Source: Gymnopus androsaceus JB14
Taxonomy: Eukaryota; Basidiomycota; Agaricomycetes; Agaricales; Omphalotaceae
Reading direction: 5' to 3'
DNA: 64,000 bases
Assembly: GCA_009733575.1 (NCBI GenBank)
Contig: ML769668.1
Location: forward strand, 23,701 to 87,700
Under the pieces are notes generated by a model that was given only the letters and a program-made list of their open reading frames with translations, did not search any database and was not told the DNA's origin. A program made the position numbers and the translations under genes. Positions 45,780 to 57,401 of this stretch are shown here, piece by piece (within the stretch, counting starts at the first letter, position 1; the number at the start of each line of letters is the position of its first letter).

Positions 45780-46810
45780 AAGCTGGGAGAAAAATGATAT
45801 CTTAAGAACTCAACTACATACATTGAGAGAGAGAAAGGAGCTAGCCAAGAAAATGAAGAGAGAGAAATCGAAGGGAAAAAACATCGGAAAGAATTAAGAT
45901 TACACGACGAGACTACAGTAACACTGTCAGAACTGTCGAACGTAGTATAAGCTACATATACACACCTCAGCACAATCATCTCCCCCATCCACCGTCGTCC
46001 GTTGCTCCGATTCTTTGAGGACCGCCACTTCACTATCAATTTCGATCTCTAAACGGGAGGAGTTCTTCAACATTGCGCATTCGCTGCATTGGCATTCAGG
46101 AGCTTGAATGATCGAAGTGGAGGTGAGTAGGACTTAGGGATTGATGATGGAGACAAGGATTGCAAAGTTTTTCGAAGATATCTTCACCTATGATGGTGCT
46201 TTTATCGGTGTTGAAGAAGTGACAATGAGTAGCATAGGCGCAGTAGAAGTGACGGAAGCAGATTGGGAAAAATAAATAATGAGTTAACGATGGCAGAGAA
46301 AATGTAAGAAAAAGACTGCGTGCCTCGTATGTTGATCATTCACTCCAACTGCGGAGGAAGATGATAGCGGGTCTTCTTTACATTCAAGCTTGCTTCCGTT
46401 TCTGTTAGCAAAATGAATACTAATGGGAGCATCTATAGCTTACCTGGAGTCATAGACGTGGGAGCAGAAATTGCTAGGGATAAGAGGGATAGATTGGCCA
46501 GAGGCATGAGCAGGATGTTGTTGCAGTTTCAACATCGACGATAGGACGAGATGATGGAGGAGGAATTTGGGGAGGAGAAAAGCGCAGCACGGAAATTGTA
46601 GGAATAGACCGCTCGTACTGCAAACAAATTTGAATCAATATACTAACTGAAAAAAAATTTGAATAAAAGAAATCGAATTACATCGTGATGATCCTGGTCA
46701 ACTTTCACAGACTTGACGCCGGAGACTGTTCTGTCCGCGATATGAAGCTCCTTCCTGCGATCCATCGACCTCCGCTTCATTTTCGGCAGCCCGTCTCCTC
46801 AAGCCCAAGA
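45780..46810 (-). pseudogene. Fourth, heavily decayed SET3-like remnant (copy D)
   Basis: Read in reverse, this matches the 3' half of the SET3-like gene in order. There is the 3' UTR (45840-45960), then the stop region (CTCCCCCATCCACC at about 45985-46000). The coiled-coil exon start (TATCTTCACCTATGATGG) lies near 46180, the Pro/Ser-rich exon at 46430-46610, and the basic exon encoding the KELHIADRTVSG-type residues at 46690-46790. Large internal deletions shorten about 3.6 kb to 1 kb. Divergence is far greater than among A, B and C, so this duplication is older. Confidence 0.7.
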
Positions 46811-48791
46811 CACTATCCCTGAAGCGATGACATGTGCGAAGGTGGATCTATCGCCCTCCTGATCCCTTCTCGTTCTTGCTCTTGACTTTCGGTTAATCTT
46901 AAAGAACACGCCCCTAATGTGGTAGGCCAAGATCCACTTCTTCTCCATCGCCCATCTTCCTTGCCTAACTGCTCCTTTCCCTTGCTCTTTTCCTCATTGT
47001 CCTCTTCTCCCAGCTCCTCTTTCATTTTTTGACTGCGTATCCGTTGAGTGGGATTTGGAGGTACTCCTAGGGGGTATAGAAGGGGACGGAGGCATTGCGA
47101 GAAGAGAGATTACATTGGGTGGTCTGATCCAAAAACAGTGAAACAGGCGGTTTGGACCTAGACCTTGCTAGGCGCCAGTGCGCAAAACAGCTTATGGGGC
47201 TACAGACACAGGGTCGGGGATAAACTTAGTTTGCTGGATTCTCACTTTAACCAGTGGCCGGATTTCTGGGGCAAATCCTTCCCACGCTATCTGCGGTGTA
47301 AGTACTCATCTTGCTGTAGATTTCTGACATTACGACGCGCGGAGAAGGAATTATATCACCGCCCACCGCCCACAACACCTAGATAGCCCAATTAATATCT
47401 CCAGCCTCGTACGTACTCTGATCTTCATATTAACACCGAAAAGCCTCGAAAAGCGCACGCATCATTGGCGGAGAAAGGGAAGTTGCAAGTGGAAAGTCAT
47501 ATCCGGCAACTAGAACTCCATCCCGTCTTTTCCTGTCTCACTGAAAATTTTCAATCACAAGGAAAGCGAACAAGAAAAAAAAAACAAAGATGCGGCTTAG
47601 ATGCCCACAACTTGAACGCATGCATAGCTACGTGCAGGTGTCATCAGTGGAGTAGACGACGCCCACAGCTTTCTTCCTCCCGTCTCATTGCAGTGAGAGG
47701 AGTCTATCATCTATCATCAGTCATAATGAAAGATACGAATCAAGGGAGTACGGTCATCTATCATCAGTCATAATGAAAGATACGAATCGAGGGAGTACTT
47801 ACGGTTGATCTTGCACTCCATCATCTCGTGAGTGCTTAAAGAAGTTTTACCCCCGTCGCAGAAAATAAGTCGAAGGAGAGCTCAGGGAGAGCTCTCGTTA
47901 TGTTGCGTACGCTCGCACATCAGCAAATGGGGGAAAAAACTTGCGAGCTTTCGGCGCTTGTGGAAGCTTTTCTACTTGCACGCAAGCTCGCAAGTAAATT
48001 TTTGATAATAATTGGGGCTCGTTTGCAATAAATTGTACTAGAAAATAATAAATATTGGTATAAGAATTAGTTGTCCTCTTTATTGAAAGCGAGCGAATGG
48101 TATGTATGAAAGAATAAGCGTTGTGTGCAGAAAAAGATGTGGGCGCGTATGGAAAAATCCGACACTTGCGGAAAAAACGGGTTGACTTGCGAGGTTGCGG
48201 ACTTTCGGGTTTTTTGGGGTTGTGCAAGCTTGTACAACCGGCCGCAAGTGCCGAAAGTTTTTCCCCCCTTTTCCTGATGCAGGACTCTGTAGATGCATGG
48301 GTAATCCCTAGGCTGGGCTGAGTACTGGGGTTCTAGTACCCGACTGCGAAGATACAGTAGCAGAATAAACTTTTTTTGAACCAGCGTGGTGCGCGAGTCG
48401 CTAACGAACGGACAACTAGTATGGTCCTTGTGCATGATAGAGCACATGCTTAGGTCTAACCTAGGCTATGGACTACTACTACCTGGTGAGTACTTGGAAG
48501 ATCCAAAGCCCGCACACGTGGTATAGCCCGGATGGATTTCTAAATATAGCAAGCTTGCTTGCGAGAGTCTGACTACGGGAGACAAGGATGGATCCGGAAG
48601 TACATCCGATCCCTTAGCACTGGTGGTAATGATTTCTGACAACCCATGTTATGCGTTACGATCTCAGAATCGACGAATTCTTGGGGTTCCGTTACGCGTT
48701 ACGGGAACACTTGGTCGTAATTATACAGGACTGTAAAGATCTCCAAGGGGCTGCATCCTAAATAAATGGCCCCAGATAAATAAATACTGTT
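46811..48791. other. Intergenic DNA with short repeats
   Basis: No recognisable gene. It contains a 47-bp tandem duplication (47709-about 47802), an AAGCTTG-rich stretch with CTTGCGAG / CTCGCAAG inverted words at 47930-48260, and short palindromes near 48330. The frames on the minus strand at 47898-48447 overlap in all three frames and look like chance. Confidence 0.45.
47709..47802. repeat. 47-bp tandem duplication
   Basis: Two adjacent copies of a unit beginning ATCTATCATCAGTCATAATG, differing at about one base. Confidence 0.9.
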
Positions 48792-48801
48792 TGAATTTCT
48801 G

Positions 48802-49529
48802 GGATAATTCTTTTTAGCAACCCCATTGCCGTGCGACAACCCTCAACAACCCTCAGGATCACCGGTCACTCCGAACCTTCGCCGCTAAGCGCTTATTCAA
48901 TGCCTCCTTCCTTTTGCCACATCGCCGCAACTGTCGCATGTACTGTTTGCAATGCACAAATGCCTATGCTGCCTTTAGACTCATCGTTTTCGTGTGCCCT
49001 GTGCCACCTGCGGCCCTTAATCCTTAATACACACAGCTACACTTTCTGAACGATGCAAGGTCAAGACTCTGAGACCATTTGAAGGAGATGGACACACGAG
49101 CAGGAGATATATATTAGGACAGGGTTTTTGATGTGTTTTTCCGTCTTCTTGTCCCATTATAAATAATGTCTTAGCTGACGTCTTCCGTAGTTTTTGAACC
49201 GCCCAGCTTTCATTGTTGCTCTCTGTCCCAATAAAAAATCCGCCCAATTACTACCACTGCATCCTGAGCTACTTCCTCTCACACCTCCATGCTTCCAACT
49301 TATGTCAACTTATATCTGGTACTTCATACAGTTACACGTATTATCTTGTTTAGTATAGCTACTTTCTGTATACACACTGGCTACTTTACCTGACAATGAA
49401 TCATTGTCGTTTTAGCTATGTGTGGCATTCTATGGCATTGTATGACCTGCCTTGACTCCGATGTAACCACCGGCGTTATGTGGGGTGAGGGGGTTGTTAC
49501 TGGCAATGGGGTTGCCAAAAAGAATTATC
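48802..49529. mobile_element. 728-bp Mutator-like MITE with 10-bp target duplication
   Basis: Terminal inverted repeats GATAATTCTTTTTAGCAACC and GATAATTCTTTTTGGCAACC extend, with one mismatch, for about 28 bp. TGAATTTCTG is repeated exactly at 48792-48801 and 49530-49539. A 9-11-bp duplication is characteristic of the Mutator (MULE) superfamily. I see no transposase; short frames inside are not convincing. Confidence 0.82.
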
Positions 49530-49539
49530 TGAATTTCTG

Positions 49540-50406
49540 AAAGGCAGCAAAAGCTGGACAATACTGTACCATTTTGATTGAGCGTGCAGTCATGCATCAT
49601 GGGCACCTCTGAACTGAACTAAAATCCACATCCATCATGCATCATATGTGCCTCTGAGCTCAGTAACCCGATAAGCCTTGTTAAACACAAGGGGGTCAAT
49701 TAAACTTTTTGTTAAACAGTTAAACAACACTATGTACAGTACATAAAAGCATTGAATCTACACTGGTTAAATATGTCCGATTGAATAATGTGTTTAATGA
49801 CATTGAATGCATTCTTGAACGCCTCTTCAACTGAGACTAGCCCTAAGCACACAAAACTGGTTAAATTGTGTTTGACAGGCATTTAAACAAGTTTGAACTG
49901 AAAATAATGTTCTAGAATTCAGGAATGTATATTAATTGGTTTAAACAAGGCTAAACCAGTTAAACTGAAATAACAGAATATATATAGTAAATCATAGACT
50001 TGGATGATGATGGAAGATGCACTTAAGGAATTTATTGTAGTAGGGATGAACACTCAATTGAAATGGTACAGTAGATAAATACCTCAAGGAGGGCTAAGTT
50101 TCTTGTTATTTCTACTCTCCAGGGGCATGCAAAATAATTCCAGCTGCACTTCCAAGGGGCTGCAAACTTTTGAAAAGATGACCGCAGGTCGAACTTTTTG
50201 GAACTGGCCTTTTGGTTGGGCTAACTAACTACGTAAGCATTCCCATGGTATATATATGGTATATATAGATAAGATAACAAGTACTACCTCCGTTTTCCGT
50301 TACCGTTGCTGCTACAGCCTACAAGCCTTGCAGACCCAAGTTTTGGTATAGAAATCAAGAGAAACACATTCCATATGATACTGTGTGTTTAAATCAGTAT
50401 GATCGT
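49540..50406. other. Intergenic, AT-rich, GTTAAAC-rich
   Basis: No gene. An imperfect direct repeat of about 50 bp around CATGCATCAT-GTGCCTCTGA lies at 49590-49665, and the word GTTAAAC recurs from 49680 to 49970. Confidence 0.5.
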
Positions 50407-50735
50407 CTAATGAAATTCAATATCACTTACCCAATCCGTCTCAGATCCCTTTTTTCGACACTGAACCGCTCTCTCCGCTGCTTTGTTCTCCGCCGAAACA
50501 GTAATCCCGCAGATACAGTCTGACAGACTGCTCAATTCAATGCGCTTCCGTTTCCGACCGGAACATCTGCTTGGTTCTCCTGTTGCATTCCGCGTCAGCA
50601 TCAAGATCGACCCCAGAGGCAGCTGATATCTCAGGGCCAGGAATATCAGCAGCGACATCCATAGCAGTTGATGATTCCTCAGCTGATGTGATTTCAGCAA
50701 AATTCTCGGAGAAGATATGCTGATAACAAACCTAT
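50407..50735 (-). pseudogene. Cysteine-cluster (PHD-like) fragment of a transposon protein
   Basis: On the minus strand an acidic frame (AEITSAEESSTAMDVAADIP, PGPEISAASGVDLDADAECN) passes, through a one-base shift, into SGRKRKRIELSSLSDCICG. It continues QCRKKGSETDW. This spacing (CxC, then C-x4-G-x-ETxW) resembles a zinc-binding cluster often seen at the ends of agaric transposon ORFs, where GCETIW is usual; here the Cys is Ser. Truncated on both sides. Confidence 0.5.
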
Positions 50736-51015
50736 AAGCACATCTTGATCCTTCGAATCAATATTTAATGGCTCTGTACTGTAGTACCGTTAGCAGAATC
50801 TTAATGACGGATGAAAACTTTGGCATACCATCAAGGCTTTTGCTACTACAGTGCCGACATTGATCTGTTCACTGCATTCGGGACAGGTGATGAAGCCGTT
50901 GACTATTTGAAGATTGTCCGGATTCTGGATGTAGATATGATTATATCTTATTACAATAACAATTTATATCTGTTGAATACCATACGTCCGATGACATTTC
51001 CAAAAACTGACGAAA

Positions 51016-51622
51016 CACACCACCAATGATTATACTTCAGCCAGGCTGAAGTACTGTGAGAAATGAATTATTTCAGTATATAAGCTAAATGTACTTTTTC
51101 ATACAAGTATATAAAATAAGTATTTCAATGAACTTATGAAGGAATTACATTTAGACCCTCTGAATTTTGAGTTTTAAACAGATTTCCGAAAGAGTGCTTT
51201 TCAATTGAGCTCTAAAAACAATAGTTTCAATGCGGACTGAATACTTTTACTTCACAAAAAGAGTGAAAGCAACTATTTCGAAGAACCTTTCAGCTGGTTC
51301 CCGAAAGACAATACTTCGATTCTCGGGCCGATGCGGGCCGCTGCCAAACTGCACAGTGAAAGGCAATATTTCAGTGGAAAATTCAATTGTTCTTTGAAAC
51401 AATTACTTTTGCTCTTATTGTGAAAGCAGGGCTTTCAAGTCCACATTGAATCTATTATTTCCAGAGTCCGATTGAAACCTTCTCTTTCACACATCTGTAT
51501 AAAGTTCTCAATTCAGAATATCGGACTTCAATTTGTTCATTGCTCTATTGAAATATATGACTTCTACATTTTTCTGAAAAAGTACACTTCATATAGGGAT
51601 TGAAATAATTATTGGCAGTGTG
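51016..51622. mobile_element. Foldback MITE F1, third independent insertion, right end deleted
   Basis: Left end CACACCACCAATGATTATAC; right end AATTATTGGCAGTGTG. About 45 bp of the right arm, including the GCTTCAGC palindrome, are missing at an AATT microhomology. No matching 3-bp duplication (AAA versus CTA), perhaps because of later change at the right end. Confidence 0.85.
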
Positions 51623-51664
51623 CTAAAACTGATCTGGTAAAAAAAAAGGCAGGAAGGGGCCAGA

Positions 51665-51964
51665 TGTTAGAAATAAGAAATAATAAATGATTGTGTAGCC
51701 GTTTGACCTCGACTGGGCCTTGAGGTAAGGTACATGAGTAACTACATACTGTATTTATACCTGTAAGAATGACTATGTCATAGTGCATATAACAGGAAAG
51801 TGGGTACTATGTGAATATCAGTGGCTACTATGCATACAGTAAAGTGGCTACTGTGAGTATATGCATGGATACTGTGAGTGTATGCGCAAATATCTCCTGT
51901 GATATCATAAATTCATAAGTATGTTGTAATGTGGGTTAAAATAGATTTTCTGTAAATTCCAACA
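51665..51964 (+). mobile_element. Solo LTR, Ty1/copia-like
   Basis: A 300-bp sequence starts TGTTAGAAATAAG and ends AATTCCAACA. It is flanked by the perfect 5-bp duplication CCAGA (51660-51664 and 51965-51969). No internal retroelement sequence adjoins it. It is a different family from the LTR at 30234. Confidence 0.88.
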
Positions 51965-52397
51965 CCAGAGCTCTCCCGAATGCCTATCGATGGCCTATCG
52001 ACTAATCTAAGCTCTAGAACATTCAACAAACGGCCCGGAAATTGGTCATTCGGAGGTCTGTCGAACTTTTTTTTCTGGCCTGACGGCCGGACTAACTAAC
52101 TGACACCCGGTTGGGCGCTTAATTCTTTGCAGCCCCTTGTGCACTTCCCAAGTATAAAAATAATGCTTAATGAGGTCACTACAGCAGGTTGAAGAGATGT
52201 ATGCACATCTCTTTGGATAAAAATACACCCAGGTAAGTACTTAACATAATTCAATATTTGACCCTCGAGGCCATTAAGGGCGTGAGAAACTGGGTCGGTT
52301 ACGACACTTACGAGATCTAGCCACCCATCCTGCAGACGGTTACGACCGTGTTTTTGATGGTCATGGCTGCTTACAGGACTGTGACATGCACTAGAAC

Positions 52398-53584
52398 TCA
52401 CAATAGTTCCCGAAGGAATGATATCTGCGCATTAATGTTTATCTCAAATCCCTGCAAGCCACCGTCAGAATGCATACGGATGAAGATAAAACCTAGATAC
52501 TAACCTTTCCGCCCTCCATTATCTCGAAGTGACCCCCTGGGGCTTCAACTAAGATTACCTCTGTATAAATTCCTTGAGAAATTTGACAATGAACTCGGAG
52601 AACGGTGACTTACTCTCGGGAGCGGCAGCAGCTACTTCTCGTGCTATCCTATTGGGGAATATATCGTCTTCCTGAGCGAGCACAATCAGATATTTGCTAT
52701 GCGCATCCTTCAGGTTTCTCCCCAATCGAGCTCCCATGAACTCGATAATGATTCGTGCAGGAACTATGTTGAGAGTATCAGATATTCGTTTGTTCCCTTG
52801 TGCTAACATGCCCTCAAAGCCTGCAGAGCGTTTAACAGAGCTGCTTTCCTTCGGAGTTCGACAACATACCTGGTTTAGCACTTGGGGTGTTAAGAACGGC
52901 AAACGTGTCTGGCTCACCAACCGCTGGAATAAATACTGGGGATAGCCCGAGTTTACCTCGAACGTAATCAACGATAGCCCAGAAACCCAAGCGCACATTG
53001 AATGGAAGCGCCAGCAGTGTCGAATATCCTGCAGAAAGAATAGATTTCGGCATGAAAATTGTGTACTTTCATCGGGAGTGGGAATCTACGGACCATCCAA
53101 CAACGGACAGTGTGCCATTCCTGCTGCAAGGCCAGGATCCTGCAGAAGCAAGTTTGCAACTGTTATTCCGCTAAGTGCACTTCCCATAACCACAATTTTG
53201 TCGTTCCGGAACGTTTCAGGACGTTCGCGAGCCCATTTAATGACCGACTTGTAGTCTTCAAGCTGTTTTTTGAGTGAAAGAAAGTTACGAGGCTCTCCGT
53301 CCGAATCACCAAAGAACCGATAGTCAAGAATGAGCGAGGCAAAACCCGCTGAGGAAGCCCATGCTTCGCCAAAGGCAGAGAGACCAGCTTCTTTAATAGC
53401 CGTCATCCTGCAAGAAGAATCGACACGGGAGACTTGGATAGACTCAGAGATAAACATACCCATGTCCGGCAATAACCACAGGGTAAGGACCCGATCCCTG
53501 TGGCTTGTAGAACCATACATCAAGATTCAGACCCTTCTCTACGCTAGGTATCTGGATGGTTTCTCTCGATACTGCGTCAAACAT
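52398..53584 (-). CDS. Alpha/beta hydrolase, 308 aa, six exons, intact
   Basis: Minus-strand exons 53584-53460, 53407-53094, 53028-52870, 52820-52614, 52572-52505 and 52451-52398 give one frame from ATG to TGA, 308 residues. The oxyanion region is VIAGHG (residues 37-42); LILDYRFFGDSDGEPRN precedes the nucleophile elbow MGSALSG, where Ser121 is the likely nucleophile (Ser118 is an alternative). LIVLAQEDD (Asp251/252) and APGGHF (His283) complete the triad. This layout fits fungal hydrolases of the dienelactone hydrolase/acyl-transferase-like group, which often sit in specialised-metabolite clusters. The protein has no signal peptide, so it is probably cytosolic. Its substrate cannot be told. 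The intron at 52573-52613 is only 41 nt. Its 5' end faces an FAD-monooxygenase pseudogene 0.65 kb away. Confidence 0.88.
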
Positions 53585-54234
53585 GGTCGTCGTGGATGAG
53601 GATTAAGAATATGACGGTCACCCCATAAGTAGGATACTTTCCCATCAAGGAGCTCGTGGCAATGGCATCGACATCTATCTGATTCGAGATTGTGATCAGA
53701 CACCTGATATGACAAGATAAGTAGATATGTTCATCAACTTAAGAAGAGTTCGTGTAGTAATACCTGCCGCATGGAACATCGGGATAATCCTCGGAAACCA
53801 GCGTTCACGAATCACGAAGCATAATACCGTGTAATTCAACTGGTTCAGCCGTAGGAGCTTATCGCGGCTGTTGCCCAATTTGCAGTTCTTGTTGTGCGCG
53901 GCTCGGTCGACATTAGGGCACCATACACACCAAAAGTGCAAAAAAAAATACGCTCGAATGAAATATTAATTGATTGACCAATTTTCATGTCAAAAATCGC
54001 TCATGAGTGAAATTTTGAGCGAAAAATGATTATTGAGTTGAGCTACCTAGTTTAATGAAAATATACTTATCAGTTGAGTTTTCAGTTAAAGTTGGAAAAA
54101 AGACTGAAATATCAGCTACACTGGCAGCCAAGACAGATAGGCCTCCCAAGTCATATATTGAATCACAATCAAATAAGTCCAGCTGCCACCATCATCTTCA
54201 CAATCAAAAGAAGTAGTTCCGACAGGCGAAAGAA
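53585..54234. promoter_or_regulatory. Divergent intergenic region, hydrolase / FAD monooxygenase
   Basis: About 650 bp between the two divergent starts. No gene is recognised. It should hold the hydrolase promoter; no motif is claimed. Confidence 0.35.
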
Positions 54235-54710
54235 ATGAGGGAGTCGTCCTCCGCTACACTCGAATGGATTGTTATTGGTGGTGGGATTGCTGGCCTGAAT
54301 TTTGTGTATTTGTTGGGGCAGGGCACGGCGTTGTTGTACTTGAAAAGTCCTCCCAAAATGAGCAAGTCGCAATGAGTTCATCTTTTCCCCATGATCATCC
54401 GGGCATATACCGAGTCCTATGGCTAATGTAGAGATTCTCTTGAGAGCATGATCTGAATCTTGGTGGTGCCACGGTGATTGGGAAATTCGGGGTACAAATC
54501 ACTGGGGACATTGTGAGACATTTATTTCCTCCTGATGTGCCTGATTTTCTAAGATGATTACTAGGTGATAGGTGCAGATGGAAAGAAGAGTATCTCACGC
54601 AAGATACTACGAGCGGGGCAGGAGGAAGCAGAGGAAGAGGGTTTCACTGATTGCTCTGATTCAGACGCACCAATTCTTCTTCCGATAAATGCATATACTG
54701 GTAGATAAAG
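54235..54710 (+). pseudogene. FAD-dependent monooxygenase pseudogene
   Basis: ATG 54235 opens ATLEWIVIGGGIAGLNFVYL, the dinucleotide-binding GxGxxG motif of salicylate-hydroxylase-type flavoprotein monooxygenases. One base is then lost, and GHGVVVLEKSSQNEQVAM follows in another frame, ending in a TAG near 54428. Farther on, VIGADGKKSISRKIL (about 54560) is the second FAD-contact motif (GD/GADG region). Stops separate the blocks and the gene is cut off at about 54710, far short of the usual roughly 420-450 residues. Confidence 0.78.
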
Positions 54711-55324
54711 GAATGAGGATGCTGTTATGTGTCTATCATTGAACTTATCGGCACATGTATCACAAGGCAAAGGTTTTTTCTTGTTGAATCCGCACATCCC
54801 CGCAAAACTCCTCTGATCATCATGAATCATGATTGTTGGTCTTTTGTTCTGATAATGGGTATAATTGTTGCTCAATATCTGCAATTGAGCAGGGATCAGT
54901 TTAGTACAAATTCGACTCGCGATGCACATGTTACATCTTAAGCTGACAATGATGAACAAAGAGGCACACACGCTATCCCCGTTTCATTTTTCACAATGAT
55001 CTTTGTTCAGCAGCCGCAGCATTGAATGGGAAGAGCCAGTTACAAGATCCAGGTCAATGGCAATGTATTTATTAAGCAAGGGAAGAAGGCAAGAAAGGCA
55101 ACATAGGAAAGAGGGTCTGGGGAATGAAGGAAATATACAAGGGAAAATAAGAATAGGCCGTGGCAGTCGGAAACCTTGGTACCTTTCACCAAGGCTACGT
55201 CTCGCAAACACTTAACTAATTTTTGATTAATCAAGATCATGACACAATTTTGCCCTGAATCTTGTCCTGAACATTCATTCTTAAAGGCTGCGAATTTCTG
55301 GGTTCGCTATCAATTTTACCTTCA
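54711..55324. other. Intergenic, no gene seen
   Basis: About 0.6 kb between the monooxygenase remnant and the reductase. It should contain the reductase promoter. Nothing distinctive. Confidence 0.4.
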
Positions 55325-56600
55325 ATGCTTGAAGACAATCTTCCTACCATGATGAAAGCATTGGTTACCACTGGAAAGGGCGGGGTGGAAATTCACACTG
55401 TTGAATTACCAACATTTGGAGATGCGGATGTTTTAATCAAAGTGCACTCTGTTGCACAGAATCCCACCGACTGTAAGTATATTAACAATATGAATGAATT
55501 GAATTGGGACATATCATGGACAGGGAAAACTGTTGCATTACGTCGGGAAGAGGGAAATATCATTGGTTGTGACTTTTCTGGTGTAGTGGTTAAGATGGGC
55601 CGGGAAGTGCCCTCTGAGCTGCGCTTCATTGGTGAAAGGGTTGCTGGAATTGTTCACGGAGGTAACCGTCTACTCACTGGAATTGACCTGTATTCACTGA
55701 CTAGGTATTTAGGTATTGGGAAGAACGGGGCATTTTCCCAATATGTTAGCGTTCCTGCAGCATTACTCTTTTCTCTTCCAGACTCGTGGTCATTTGAACA
55801 TGGAGCGCAACTCGGAGTTGCATGCTTCACTGCGTGTCAGTGCCTCTATCAATATCTACACCTACCAACTCCATTGGGCATCCCCGAATCCGTACCTGAG
55901 GAGTTCATTCTTGTTTGGTCCGGCGCTACTTCAACAGGCCAATATGTAATCCAGTTCGCAAAACTTTCAGGGCTGCGCATAATTACAACATGCTCCCCCC
56001 GGAACTTTGATTTAGTCAAGTCGCTGGGGGCAGAGTTGGTTTTTGATTATGCAGACTCATACACGTTCAAGCATATCTTGACTGCTACTCAAGGAAGATT
56101 GACTATGGCGGTTGATTGTCACTGTGCTGGAACATCTCTGATGCAGGTACCCAAGTCCTTTGGAGAAAGCGGTGGCAATTTGGCAGCTCTTCTTCCAATC
56201 AAAAGCCACATTCCTAGTGTAAAAACGGAGTTTATTTTGGCATACTCAATCTTTGGCTTGGTAAGGTGGCACTTTTTGAATTTGTCCTGTTTGTGTTGAA
56301 GGTGTGTTTTAATCCTACAGGCAATTGAATTTCCATTCATTGTTGAAGCCCATCAAGCCCATTATGAAAATGCAATAAAATATGCTGCATTGGTTACAAA
56401 GTTAATTTCCACAGTACCAATCCAAACCATTGCAATGAAGGTCTATCCTAAAGGGCTTGAAAGTGTTTCTGAGGGTTTTCAATACATGCAGGATGGGAGG
56501 GTGAGTAATCAGTTCAAAGCACTGTGGATACCATTGTGACCAGCTCTAGGTGCATGCAGAGAAACTGACTTATCAGATTGAAGATACACCTGGGCTTTGA
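55325..56600 (+). CDS. TOXD-like zinc-binding dehydrogenase / trans-enoyl reductase, 388 aa
   Basis: Exons 55325-56260, 56321-56500 and 56550-56600 give 388 residues without a break. The N domain has MKALVTTGKGGVEIHTVELP (the second Met, residue 10, could also be the start) and SVAQNPTDCKY. The nucleotide-binding domain has LVWSGATSTGQYVIQFAKLS, a variant of the GxGxxG NADPH motif, followed by CSPRNFDLVKSLGA and VFDY. The ending is VYPKGLESVSEGFQYMQDGR then VHAEKLTY. These match the medium-chain dehydrogenase/reductase group of fungal trans-acting enoyl reductases and ToxD. Such enzymes reduce C=C bonds with NADPH and lack structural zinc in most members. It is cytosolic and probably functional. 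The hydrolase and the broken monooxygenase upstream suggest an old metabolic cluster; no polyketide synthase is in the window. Confidence 0.9.
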
Positions 56601-56945
56601 TAAGGGATGGTTACTTCTATCAGTCCACAACTGTAGCTTTGGACACGCTTATGAGGAACAATATTCCTCAGAATGCAAATTGGTGGGATGCATTTCTTCA
56701 AGGCAAGGATATAAGACTCGTGAAGTCTTTTTAATATATCAAAATAAATCTGTAAAGCAGGGCAGTTACAACTCATTGGTTCTCATGGATTTGAATAAAG
56801 TAAACAGAGCTCCAAAGACTCAGTATGGCTTGGCTTTGTTTCATATCATCTTTAAAGGACGAGGCTTGAATGGGGCATTGGCATTGGTATCTTTATTTAG
56901 TTCAATGGACACATCTTAGTTCTCTACTATCCAAATCAAGAAATT
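56601..56945. other. 3' flank of reductase, no gene seen
   Basis: Frames here overlap and show no family resemblance. Probably 3' UTR and intergenic DNA. Confidence 0.4.
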
Positions 56946-57085
56946 CATCAGCAAAACGTGGGTGTACTGGACAGCGCTGGATAGCGCTATCCAGCACTCA
57001 TAGCACCCATAGCACCCATAGCAAGGTCGCTATCTATCCAGAGCTATGGATCGCTATGAGCTGCTATGGGTTGCTATGGATTTCG
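56946..57085. repeat. Palindrome-rich short element (CATCAGCAAAAC family)
   Basis: Starts CATCAGCAAAACGTG and is built from short words such as AGCGCTGGATAGCGCTATCC and AGCTATGGATCGCTATGAGC, with a central AGCAAGGT. It shares the start word and AGCAAGGT with the element at 57849, but the filling sequence is different. The right boundary is uncertain. Confidence 0.5.
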
Positions 57086-57401
57086 CATTTCACGGCACAT
57101 CATTGCATCATCTGTCAGTCTTTCAATTCATTTTTTTTGTTGTCCTCAGAATTGTTTCTCTCACTTGCGAGACCAAATAATTATAATAAATCATATATAT
57201 TGTCAGATTAGTAGTACATAGTAAAATAGTTTACCAAAACAGAGCTACGGTAACTAGTATACAGCATAGATAAAGCTACAGTATAGTATGCAACACTTAA
57301 TTAGATATTGAACACTTCAGTCACCTACTAAAAGATACCTACTTAGGCTTAACTTTTGCCTTCCAAGTTGGACCTAAGTAGGGGTAAATGCCTGGCATAT
57401 T

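Noticed and set aside
47898..48447. Three overlapping minus-strand frames of 72-126 residues
   Set aside because: They occupy different frames of the same repeat-like DNA, with no codon-level or family support.
50407..50700. 97-residue minus-strand frame as an intact gene
   Set aside because: The cysteine-cluster part needs a frameshift to join its acidic upstream part and is truncated at both ends.
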